A stretch of 39,896 bases of DNA from JAGNLM01 sp964439835 (GTDB taxonomy: Bacteria > Pseudomonadota > Gammaproteobacteria > JAABTG01). This document shows, piece by piece, positions 8,326 through 15,508 of the stretch; within the stretch, counting starts at the first letter, position 1; each line of letters opens with the position of its first letter. The translations under genes and the position numbers were made by a program. The stretch is taken from contig CAYTPQ010000035.1 in assembly GCA_964439835.1 (NCBI GenBank), positions 1 to 39,896 of the forward strand, read 5' to 3'. A model generated the notes under the pieces. It ran no database searches. It was not told the origin of the DNA and saw only the letters and a program-made list of their open reading frames with translations.

Positions 8326-8436
8326 GGCAGGTCCGCGGTGCGGTTTCGCGGGAACGTATGCCGCCTGGACGGCGGCATCCGAGCCTACAGGGACGTATTC
8401 ACGGCGTGTCCCGCGGGACCGTACCGTGGACCTGCC
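8326..8436. repeat. 111-bp nested inverted-repeat element between convergent units
   Basis: The outer arms GGCAGGTCCGCGGTGC (8326-8341) and GTACCGTGGACCTGCC (8421-8436) are complementary at 14 of 16 positions. Inside are an 8-bp hairpin ATGCCGCC/GGCGGCAT (8358-8365, 8371-8378), a 5-bp hairpin GGGAC/GTCCC (8390-8394, 8408-8412), and the perfect palindrome GTCCCGCGGGAC (8408-8419), which offers an alternative pairing. It sits 65 bp after feoB and 38 bp beyond the end of the por-linked oxidoreductase gene, so it could act as a bidirectional terminator. The architecture is also that of a dispersed REP/BIME-like element. Function is inferred. Confidence 0.65.
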
Positions 8437-8474
8437 CGCTGCCGCGCGACGGAAGGCTCACCCAGTCGGTGCCG

Positions 8475-10163
8475 TCAAGACTCCTCGACCATACCGATGA
8501 ACCCGCACGGGCACTCGCTCGCGCACAGCCCGCAGCCCTTGCAGTAGTCGTAGTCGAACACGTAGTGCGTGCCGTCGCTCGCGACCTCGCGGGTCTTCAG
8601 CACCGACTCGTCCGGGCACAGCGTCCAGCAGTTGTCGCACGCGAAGCAGTTGCCGCAGGAGAAGCAGCGCTGCGCCTCCGAGCTCACCTGGTTCGGCGTC
8701 AGGCCGCCCTCGATCTCCTCGTACTGCTTGCGCATCTCGACCGGCAGCACGGACTCGCGCGCCCGGCTGGCGTGCTCGAAGTAGTTCAGGTTGAGCCGGT
8801 CGAAGCCAACCGGGGGGCCCGCGTCGGCCGCAGGCAGCTCCGCGCCGCGCACGTAGGCGTCGATCGCGATGGCGGCGCGGCGGCCGTCGCCGACGGCCTC
8901 GCTCACGGTGCCGCGGTCGCCGCGCGCGTCGCCGCCGGTGTAGACGCCGGGGTGACGGGGGAAGGCGCCCCACGCGTCGACCTTGAAGTACTCCCGCTGG
9001 TCCATCAGGGACTCGACGCCGAGCGGGTCCACGACCTGGCCGATGGCGGGGATCACCTGGTCCACGTGCAGGACCGTCTCGGTGCCCTCGAACTCCACCC
9101 GCCGCAGCCGCCCGTCGGGCTGGCGCAGCTTCTTCATGTGCACCATCTCGACGCCGATGACCTTGCCCCCGCGCAGGATCAGCCGGTGGATACCCCGGTG
9201 CTCGTGGATCTGCACGCCTTCTTCCAGGGCCTGCTCGACCTCGCGGCCGATGGCGGGCATCGCGTCGCCGGGCGCCACGTTCGGCCCCGGAATGGCCTTG
9301 TGCGAGATGATGTGCACCTGTCCGACGCCGGAGCGGCGCAGCACGCGCGCCAAATCGACCGCGGTGTTGCCGGCACCGACGATCGCGACGCTCTTCGCCT
9401 CCGGGGCGGACCCGATGGCGATCCAGTCCTTGAGCAGGTCGAGGCCCACGTGGAGGTCGCTCGGCGTCGAGCCGTCGACGCTCCACTCGCGCGCCTTCTG
9501 GTTACCGATGGCGACGAACACCGCCTTGAACTGGGCCCGTAACTCGTCCAGGTGGACGTTCCGCCCCAGGGTCTGCTGCGGCCGAAAGTAGATCCCGACG
9601 GAGAGGATCCGCTCGATCTCGCGGTTCAGGATGTCGCGCGGCAGTCGGTACTGGGGGATGGCCGTGCGCAGCATCCCACCGGCCTCGGGCAGGCTGTCGA
9701 AGAGGGTGACGTTGTAGCCGAGCCGCACCAGGTGGTAGGCGGCCGAGAGCCCCGCCGGCCCTGCCCCGACCACGGCCACGCCCGGCGCCGTCGGGTGCGG
9801 GCGCCGGACCGGGTACTCCCAGCCGCGGCGCAGGGCCTCGTCGCCGAGGAAACGCTCGACGTTGTGGATCGCGATGGCCTCGTCGTACTGGCCGCGGTTG
9901 CACGCCTTCTCGCAGGGGTGGTGGCAGACCCGGCCGGTCGTCGCCGGCAGGGGGTTGGCCTGCACCAGCACCTCCCAGGCCTCGCGCGGCTTGCCCTCGG
10001 CCACCTTGGCGAGATAGGCCTGGGCGTCCTCGCCCGCCGGGCAGACCGCGTGGCAGGGCGCCGGTCGGTGCTGGTGGACCGGCCGCTGGACCCGCCAGGT
10101 CCCGGTCTTGAACTCCAGCGAGGTCCCGGGTCTGGCGTAGGCGCCTCGGGTGAGGATTCTCAT
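8475..10163 (-). CDS. FAD/NAD(P)-dependent oxidoreductase with ferredoxin-like tail, electron partner of the Por complex
   Basis: A 562-residue protein related to the glutamate-synthase small subunit. The N-terminal region has cysteines C37, C41, C80, C84 and C88 typical of the GltD-type Fe-S domain. An FAD Rossmann motif GAGPAG (133-138) is followed by an NAD(P) motif GAGNTA (263-268). The GDARG...SEAVGDGRRAA stretch near residue 430 completes the FAD site. The C-terminal 63 residues hold two cysteine clusters (C500, C503, C506, C509, C512, C516 and C541, C544, C547, C551, C553), consistent with a PorD-like 2[4Fe-4S] ferredoxin module. It is encoded 27 bp after porB, last in the operon. It probably passes electrons between the 2-oxoacid oxidoreductase and NAD(P); direction and nucleotide preference are inferred. 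It is not a true GltD, as no gltB is adjacent. Confidence 0.88.
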   Translation of the reverse strand: MRILTRGAYARPGTSLEFKTGTWRVQRPVHQHRPAPCHAVCPAGEDAQAYLAKVAEGKPREAWEVLVQANPLPATTGRVCHHPCEKACNRGQYDEAIAIHNVERFLGDEALRRGWEYPVRRPHPTAPGVAVVGAGPAGLSAAYHLVRLGYNVTLFDSLPEAGGMLRTAIPQYRLPRDILNREIERILSVGIYFRPQQTLGRNVHLDELRAQFKAVFVAIGNQKAREWSVDGSTPSDLHVGLDLLKDWIAIGSAPEAKSVAIVGAGNTAVDLARVLRRSGVGQVHIISHKAIPGPNVAPGDAMPAIGREVEQALEEGVQIHEHRGIHRLILRGGKVIGVEMVHMKKLRQPDGRLRRVEFEGTETVLHVDQVIPAIGQVVDPLGVESLMDQREYFKVDAWGAFPRHPGVYTGGDARGDRGTVSEAVGDGRRAAIAIDAYVRGAELPAADAGPPVGFDRLNLNYFEHASRARESVLPVEMRKQYEEIEGGLTPNQVSSEAQRCFSCGNCFACDNCWTLCPDESVLKTREVASDGTHYVFDYDYCKGCGLCASECPCGFIGMVEES

Positions 10164-10190
10164 GCGTCGGTCACTCCGCTTGTGTGCCTG

Positions 10191-11189
10191 TCAGCCCCAC
10201 CGGGTCCCGCCCCGGCGCACCGTGTCGGCCCCTTCGCTGTCGTAGGGGTCGTCGCCCTCCCCGAGCAGGCCGTAGACCTCGATGTTGTGGTCGGCCAGCG
10301 CCTGCAGGTGCTCGAGCTCCTCGCGGGCGCGGTACTCGTCGGCGAACAGGTGGCGGAAGCGCTGCTGGGCCTTCAGGTAGTCGACTACCGGGCGCTTGTT
10401 GCGGATCGGCATCACCCCGGCCAGGCTGCCGCGCTCGAGCTCGACCACCGGGAACAGGCCCGTCTGCACCGCAAGGCGCGCGATCTCGATGGTCAGGGAG
10501 CCGTCGTGGCCCCAGCCGAGGGGGCAGGGCGAGTGGATCTGCAGGAAGGTCGGCCCCTCGATGGCCATGGCGCGGCGGACCTTCTTGCGCACGTCCGAGG
10601 GGTAGGCGACCGAGGCCGTCGCCGCGTAGGGGATGTGGTGGGCGGCGATGATCGAGACGATGTCCTTCTTCAGGTGCCGCTTGCCCATGCGCTCCTTGCC
10701 CGCCGGCGAGGTGGTGGTGCTCGCCGAGTGGGGGGTGGAGCTGGAGCGCTGGATGCCGGTGTTCATGTACGCCTCGTTGTCGTAGCAGACGTACATGACG
10801 TTGTGGCCGCGCTCGAGCATCCCCGAGAGCGCCTGAAAGCCGATGTCGAAGGTCCCGCCGTCGCCGCCCATGGCGATGACCTTGGTGTGCTTGCCCTGGG
10901 CCTTGAGCGCTGCCTCCATGCCCGCGGCCACGGCGGCGGCGTTCTCGAACAGGGAATGGACCCAGGGTACCCGCCAGGCCGACTCGGGCCAGGGGGTGGT
11001 GAAGATCTCCAGGCAGCCGGTGGCGTTCGCCAGCATCACGTCGGGGCCGGCGGCCTCGGCGACTAGCCTGGCGGCCAGCGCCTCGCCGCAACCGAGGCAG
11101 GCTCGGTGGCCGGACTCGAGGCCGCGGAAACGCGGCTGCCGGCGCCGCAGCTCCGCCGTGTCGAGGGTTACGTCTACGCCGTTGCTCAT
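10191..11189 (-). CDS. porB: 2-oxoacid (pyruvate):ferredoxin oxidoreductase, beta subunit
   Basis: A 332-residue thiamine-diphosphate-binding subunit. C31 and C34 (ACLGCGEAL), C59 (ATGCLEIF) and C222 (HSPCPLGWGH) are the four cysteines expected for the proximal [4Fe-4S] cluster. The TPP/Mg motif is GGDGGTFDIG (108-117) with DNEAYMNTG downstream. The start is ATG at 11189 (MSNGVDVTLD). A longer in-frame reading to 11384 would run into porA and encodes a low-complexity extension. It lies 79 bp after porA in the porG-porA-porB order. Pyruvate is the likeliest substrate from overall similarity, but the family also includes enzymes for other 2-oxoacids. Confidence 0.92.
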   Translation of the reverse strand: MSNGVDVTLDTAELRRRQPRFRGLESGHRACLGCGEALAARLVAEAAGPDVMLANATGCLEIFTTPWPESAWRVPWVHSLFENAAAVAAGMEAALKAQGKHTKVIAMGGDGGTFDIGFQALSGMLERGHNVMYVCYDNEAYMNTGIQRSSSTPHSASTTTSPAGKERMGKRHLKKDIVSIIAAHHIPYAATASVAYPSDVRKKVRRAMAIEGPTFLQIHSPCPLGWGHDGSLTIEIARLAVQTGLFPVVELERGSLAGVMPIRNKRPVVDYLKAQQRFRHLFADEYRAREELEHLQALADHNIEVYGLLGEGDDPYDSEGADTVRRGGTRWG

Positions 11190-11268
11190 GGCATCACGAC
11201 TCCGGCGGGTCCCGCGGGGCCCGCGAACGAGGGTTGAGGGCCGGTGTCCCGGTGCGCCGCCGTCGGCG

Positions 11269-12441
11269 TCACCGGTCCTCCTCCGGCAGGCGGGCGAGCT
11301 CGACGTCGAAGATCCGGAAGGACTCCGCGGCGGGTGCCGCGATCGAGTCGAGCAGGCGCGGGAAGATCTCCATCGGGATGTCACGCCCGCCGAGGCCCAC
11401 CGCGTAGCTGTGGATCCGGGGTGGCTGCGACATCTCCGAGAGTACCGCCCGGACCTCGGTGCCGACGATCCCGCCCATCCCCGGCGAGAAGGCCCGCTCC
11501 ACGACGATCAGGTCGGTCAGCCCCAGGCACGCCGCCTTCAGGGCCTCGGCCGGGAACGGACGAAACACGCGCAACTTGAGGAGCTTGACCGGGCGGGCGT
11601 CGCGGTACGTCTCCGCGGCCTCGACGAGCGTCCCGAAGGCCGAGCCGATGGTCAGGATGCCGACCTGGGCGTCCGCGGGGCCCGCCACCTCGAGCATCCC
11701 CCCGGTGCGCCGCCCGGTCACGGTCTCCCAGTCGGCCTCGGCCGAGAGGATCTCCGACTCGGCCTTCAACATCGCCTGGTGATGGGAGTGGCGGGCCTCG
11801 GAGAAGTGATCGGGGGAAACCAGCGTGCCGAGGCTGATGGGGTTGAGCGGGTCGAGGGTGCGCGCGTACGCGTAGGGCGGTAGGAAGCCGTCCACCTGGG
11901 CCTGGGTCGGGATCTCGAGCGGCTCTAGGGTGTGGGTCAGGGTGAATCCGTCCACGCAGACCATCACCGGCAGCTCGGTGCGCTCGGCGATCCGGAACGC
12001 CTGCACCGTGGTGTCCACCGCGTCCTGGTTGTCGGCGCAATAGATCTGGATCCAGCCGGCGTCGCGGACCGCCATCGAGTCCTGCTGGTCGTTCCAGATC
12101 GAGAGCGGGGCGGAGAGGGCGCGGTTGGCGCAGGTCATGACCATCGGCACGCGCATGCCCGCGATGTTGAACAGGGCCTCCGCCATCAGCATCAGGCCCT
12201 GCGAGGCGGTGGCGGTGTAGGCGCGGGAGCCCGCCAGCGCCGCCCCGAGGGCCACCGAGGCGGCGGAGAACTCGCTCTCGACGCTGACGAACTCGCAGTC
12301 GAGCTTGCCGTCGGCCACCAGCTTCGAGATGTTCTCGACGATGTGGGTCTGGGGGGTGATGGGGTAGGCCGCGACGACCTGGGGCCGGCACAGGCCGACC
12401 GCGCGGGCGATGGCCTGCGATCCTTCAAGCGCTTGTGGCAT
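11269..12441 (-). CDS. porA: 2-oxoacid (pyruvate):ferredoxin oxidoreductase, alpha subunit
   Basis: A 390-residue alpha subunit. Near the N-terminus the signature AAYPITPQTHIVE is followed by CEFVSVESEFSAASVALGAALAGSRAYTATASQGLMLM, the conserved domain that completes the TPP site. The C-terminal half (VKLLKLRVFRPFPAEAL, IVVERAFSPGMGG) is the transketolase-C-like domain. The start ATG at 12441 has GGAAGGAGG six bases upstream, and that site lies within the 3' end of porG. The 17-bp overlap with porG indicates coupled translation. It acts in the cytoplasm, interconverting pyruvate and CoA with acetyl-CoA, CO2 and reduced ferredoxin. Confidence 0.93.
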   Translation of the reverse strand: MPQALEGSQAIARAVGLCRPQVVAAYPITPQTHIVENISKLVADGKLDCEFVSVESEFSAASVALGAALAGSRAYTATASQGLMLMAEALFNIAGMRVPMVMTCANRALSAPLSIWNDQQDSMAVRDAGWIQIYCADNQDAVDTTVQAFRIAERTELPVMVCVDGFTLTHTLEPLEIPTQAQVDGFLPPYAYARTLDPLNPISLGTLVSPDHFSEARHSHHQAMLKAESEILSAEADWETVTGRRTGGMLEVAGPADAQVGILTIGSAFGTLVEAAETYRDARPVKLLKLRVFRPFPAEALKAACLGLTDLIVVERAFSPGMGGIVGTEVRAVLSEMSQPPRIHSYAVGLGGRDIPMEIFPRLLDSIAAPAAESFRIFDVELARLPEEDR

Positions 12442-13000
12442 GAGTCGCCTCCTTCCAACCGCCCGCCTCGACCTGCTGCGCGGCCGCCTCGACCAGCTGG
12501 GTGTTGCGCTCCAGGACCGGGCCCTTGAAGCGCTGCCCGAGGGAGCGCAGCAGCGCCTCCCGCGGCAGGATCCCGGTCAGGGTCAGAAATGCCGAGAGCA
12601 GGGCCGTGTTGGGGACCGGCCGCCCGAGGATCTGGGTGGCGAGGTGGGTGGCGGGCAGCGACACGATGTCCTTGCCGAACTCATCGGACAGGGCCGCGGA
12701 GGGACGGCTCGAATTCACCAGGATCTTGCCGCCTGCCTTGAGCCCGTCCGTCACGCCGGGGACCTGCAGCAGGGCCTGATCCTGCACGATCAGGAAGGCC
12801 GGCTCGCGCACCTGGCAGCGCCGCCGGATCGGCTGGTCGCCGATCCGCGTGAAGGCCACCACCGGTGCCCCTCGCCGCTCGGCCCCGAAGGCCGGGAAGG
12901 CCTGTCCGAAGCGACCCTCCTCGATGGCCGCGGTCGCCAGCAGATAGGCGGCCACCACGTTGCCCTGGCCGCCGCGGCCGTGGATGCGGATCTCGATCAT
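12425..13000 (-). CDS. porG: 2-oxoacid (pyruvate):ferredoxin oxidoreductase, gamma subunit
   Basis: A 191-residue gamma subunit, the CoA-binding domain of the complex. It begins MIEIRIHGRGGQGNVVAAYLLA, the family hallmark, followed by FPAFGAERRGAPVVAFTRI and the later LPATHLATQILGRPVPNTALLSAF segment. It is the first gene of a four-gene minus-strand operon (porG, porA, porB, FAD oxidoreductase). The roughly 200-bp upstream spacer could hold the promoter. A TATGAT hexamer (complement of 13099-13104) is a possible -10, without a good -35 partner. Confidence 0.92.
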   Translation of the reverse strand: MIEIRIHGRGGQGNVVAAYLLATAAIEEGRFGQAFPAFGAERRGAPVVAFTRIGDQPIRRRCQVREPAFLIVQDQALLQVPGVTDGLKAGGKILVNSSRPSAALSDEFGKDIVSLPATHLATQILGRPVPNTALLSAFLTLTGILPREALLRSLGQRFKGPVLERNTQLVEAAAQQVEAGGWKEATHATSA

Positions 13001-13205
13001 GGGTACTCCGGGCGATGGTACAGCGGAGACGCCGGGGGATTGCCGAGGGGCCGGGGTCGGCCCGGGTGCCGGGCGGCGTCCCGCACCCGGGCGCGCGAAT
13101 CATACATCATGTCGTGGTCCCATTAATCCAGGTTAAGGTCAAGGACCGGCGAATGCCGCAAGAGACGGCAGGGCCCGCGCGGACTTTAGACGGGCCGCGA
13201 TACCC

Positions 13206-13400
13206 TCACTGGTCGTCGCGCATGGCCTCGAGCTCGACCACCGGCTCGTCGTCCACCGAAACCCGGATGCGAAAGCGGATGGGGTTGCAGCACACGGGGC
13301 AGTCTTCGTAGTAGTCCTGGTTGCCGGCCGTGACGTCGACCGTGGTGTCGAAGCCCGCCCAGCAGTACGGGCAGGTCACGAAGTGGCTGTCGACCACCAT
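13206..13400 (-). CDS. CPXCG-type cysteine-rich small protein
   Basis: A 64-residue protein with two cysteine pairs, CPYC (10-13) near the start and CPVC (34-37) later, with FRIRVSVDDEPVVELEA at the C-terminal end. It fits the CPXCG-motif cysteine-rich (zinc-ribbon-like) family. The first knuckle reads CPYCW and the second CPVCC, where the usual follow-on residue after the knuckle is small (Gly or Glu); it is odd but all four Cys are kept. The ATG at 13400 is preceded by GGAGGG. It lies downstream of the hypothetical gene at 13462-13767 on the same strand. Function unknown. Confidence 0.8.
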   Translation of the reverse strand: MVVDSHFVTCPYCWAGFDTTVDVTAGNQDYYEDCPVCCNPIRFRIRVSVDDEPVVELEAMRDDQ

Positions 13401-13461
13401 CTCCGTATCCCTCCTCGCGCGTGCCCTGCTCTGTGCCCACGGGCCCGCCCATCGGGCGGCG

Positions 13462-13767
13462 CTAGTCCTCAGTGGGCTTCTTGCGGCTGCGCCGCAGGGC
13501 GTCCAGGTTCACCGGCACGACCACCGTATCGCGAGGCTCGTCCGCGTAATGGGGCCGCTCCTGCCCGACGGTGCGCCCGGCGGCGGCGGCGAGCTCGGCC
13601 TGGCGGGCCGTGATGAGGTCCAGACAGTCGCGGACCCCTTCTTTCGTCTTGTCGGACAGGGGGTGCTTCAGCCGCGGGTCCGTCGTGGTGTCCTTGATGA
13701 CGTCAATCAGGACACGGTACATCGCCTTCAGGATCCGCTCCTCCTTCGACTCGCTCTCCGGGCTCAT
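13462..13767 (-). CDS. hypothetical protein (about 101 residues)
   Basis: A small, charged, soluble protein beginning MSPESESKEERILKAMYRVL. It is predicted mostly helical over residues 8-65, with a basic C-terminus (LDALRRSRKKPTED). There is no signal peptide or membrane segment. I do not recognise a family. The ATG at 13767 is chosen because the upstream continuation of the frame is low-complexity and antisense to cytochrome c'. It is co-oriented with the CPXCG gene 61 bp downstream, so the two may be cotranscribed. Confidence 0.6.
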   Translation of the reverse strand: MSPESESKEERILKAMYRVLIDVIKDTTTDPRLKHPLSDKTKEGVRDCLDLITARQAELAAAAGRTVGQERPHYADEPRDTVVVPVNLDALRRSRKKPTED

Positions 13768-13945
13768 GCCTCTGCCCCCTCCCGCTGGTACCCGCCCGGG
13801 CAACGCGCGCGGGCCTCGCACAGATAGTATGGACCCGTCCTGCCCCTCAGAGGTACCGCGGCGGCTTGCGGCGGGAACGGCGGGCCATCGTAGAATGGCC
13901 CCTCGGTCCAACGTCGAGCGGGCCCGACCCGCGTGGAGGAGTCCG

Positions 13946-14398
13946 ATGTCCGTCCCGAGCCGCCTCGTCGTCCCTGTCGCTCTCTGCGGAGCCCTGGTCG
14001 CTGGCGCTGCCGCTGCAGCCGACGCCGAGGACGTGATCAAGTATCGCCAGGCGTCGATGAAGGCCCTCGGCGGCCACGCCACCGCGATGGCCCAGGTCGT
14101 CCGGGGCAAGGTGCCGTTCTCGGCGCGGCTGGAAGGCCACGCCCAGGCGGCCGCGGCCCTGACCCGGGACCTTCCGGCCCTGTTCCCGGAGGGCTCGGAC
14201 TTCGGCGAGACGGACGCCAAGCCGGAGATCTGGAAGAAGCGCGCGGAGTTCGAGAAGGCCTCGGCCGACGCGGGCAAGGCCGCCGAGTCGCTGGTGGCGG
14301 CGGTCCGGTCCGGCGACAAGGCAGCGGTGGTCAAGGCCTTCGACGGCCTGTCCCAGACCTGCAAGGGGTGCCACGAAGACTTCCGGGTCAAGAAGTAG
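13946..14398 (+). CDS. cytochrome c' (class II c-type cytochrome)
   Basis: A 150-residue exported protein. A Sec signal peptide of about 24 residues ends in AGAAAAADAED. The mature part is a four-helix-bundle cytochrome with the single heme motif CKGCH (139-143) very close to the C-terminus, as is typical of class II cytochromes. The family binds a high-spin heme in the periplasm and is linked to NO handling or electron transfer. The start is ATG 13946, after GGAGGAG at 13935-13941. It is followed 13 bp later by a diheme cytochrome gene, probably in the same transcript. Confidence 0.9.
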   Translation: MSVPSRLVVPVALCGALVAGAAAAADAEDVIKYRQASMKALGGHATAMAQVVRGKVPFSARLEGHAQAAAALTRDLPALFPEGSDFGETDAKPEIWKKRAEFEKASADAGKAAESLVAAVRSGDKAAVVKAFDGLSQTCKGCHEDFRVKK

Positions 14399-14411
14399 GC
14401 GGGAGGCGGCC

Positions 14412-15329
14412 GTGGCCCGCCGATGGCCCTGGCTGCTGGTTGCCTGCCTCGCGCTGCCGGCTGCGGCCTCAAGCGCGGCCGACCCGACGCTCATCGCTCG
14501 CGGGGAGTACGTCTTCCGCGCCTCCGGCTGCCTCGCCTGCCACACGGACGAGGAGGGCGGCGGGGCGCCGCTCGCAGGGGGCCGGGCGCTCGTCACCCCC
14601 CTCGGAACCTTCTACTCGCCGAACATCACCTCCGACCCCGAGCATGGGCTTGGACGCTGGAGCGCGGACCACTTCGCACGGGCGCTGACCGAGGGAATCG
14701 CTCCGGACGGGTCGCCGTATTACCCGAGTTTTCCCTATACCAGCTACACGAGGATGCGCCCGGAGGACGTGCGCGCCCTGTGGGCGTACCTGCGCAGCGT
14801 CGCCCCGGCGCCGACCCCCGACCGCCCCCACGACCTGCCCTTCTACCTGCGCGGGCGGGCGGTCAACTGGGTCTGGCGGACGTTCTACTTCACGCCCGGT
14901 CCCCTGCCGGAGGACTCATCCCGAAGCGCCGAGTGGAACCGCGGCGCCTACCTGGCGGAGGCGATGGCCCACTGCGGGGAGTGCCACACGCCCCGCGACG
15001 CCCTGGGCGGACTCGACCTGGAGCGGCGCTACGCCGGCTCGGCGCAGGGGCCGGAGGGTGCGGCCGTCCCCAACATCACCCCCGACCGCAAGACCGGGAT
15101 CGGCCGCTGGCGCGCAGACGACCTGGCCTACTACCTCGCGAGCGGAGCGACCCCGAGTGGTGACTACGCGGGCGGGCTGATGGCCGAGGTGATCGAGCAC
15201 GGCACCCGCCACCTGACCGAGGCCGACCGCGCCGCTATCGCGACCTACGTGCTCTCCCTCCCGGCGATCGAGAACGCGGTGGGCCGCAAGGAGCGCAAGG
15301 AGAAGAAGCCACGCGGCGAGTTCGAGTGA
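14412..15329 (+). CDS. diheme cytochrome c
   Basis: A 305-residue periplasmic protein with a signal peptide (about residues 1-23) and two class I cytochrome c domains. The heme motifs are CLACH (40-44) and CGECH (188-192). Both domains carry a matching PNITSDPEHGLGRW / PNITPDRKTGIGRW stretch, showing internal duplication. It resembles the diheme cytochrome subunits found with dehydrogenases and sulfur enzymes, but no dehydrogenase gene is adjacent. The GTG at 14412 follows GGGAGG (14401-14406). The C-terminus is very Lys/Glu-rich (RKERKEKKPRGEFE). The partner is unknown; pairing with cytochrome c' is inferred from adjacency. Confidence 0.88.
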   Translation: MARRWPWLLVACLALPAAASSAADPTLIARGEYVFRASGCLACHTDEEGGGAPLAGGRALVTPLGTFYSPNITSDPEHGLGRWSADHFARALTEGIAPDGSPYYPSFPYTSYTRMRPEDVRALWAYLRSVAPAPTPDRPHDLPFYLRGRAVNWVWRTFYFTPGPLPEDSSRSAEWNRGAYLAEAMAHCGECHTPRDALGGLDLERRYAGSAQGPEGAAVPNITPDRKTGIGRWRADDLAYYLASGATPSGDYAGGLMAEVIEHGTRHLTEADRAAIATYVLSLPAIENAVGRKERKEKKPRGEFE

Positions 15330-15508
15330 GACTGACCGTATCCGCACCCGGGTCTCGCGCTGCTGCACGACCCTGCCTATGGCGATGCCCGCCGCGGTAT
15401 CCTAGGCACGTTCACACCACTGTCACCTCCCCGCGCGCTTGCTCCGCCGGCCGCGACCGGCAACCGACGGGGATCGGCAAACGACGGAGATAGGGAAGCG
15501 AGGAGACC

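Noticed and set aside
8475..10163. Glutamate synthase small subunit (gltD)
   Set aside because: The core is GltD-like, but there is no gltB, the gene sits in the por operon, and a C-terminal ferredoxin-like module is fused.
9552..11066. A 504-residue plus-strand frame across the por operon
   Set aside because: It is antisense to the FAD enzyme and porB; the conserved cysteines and cofactor motifs are all on the minus strand.
13099..13140. A strong housekeeping promoter for the por operon
   Set aside because: TATGAT is present on the minus strand, but the hexamer 17 bp upstream (ATTAAT) is a poor -35, so I did not list it as a feature.
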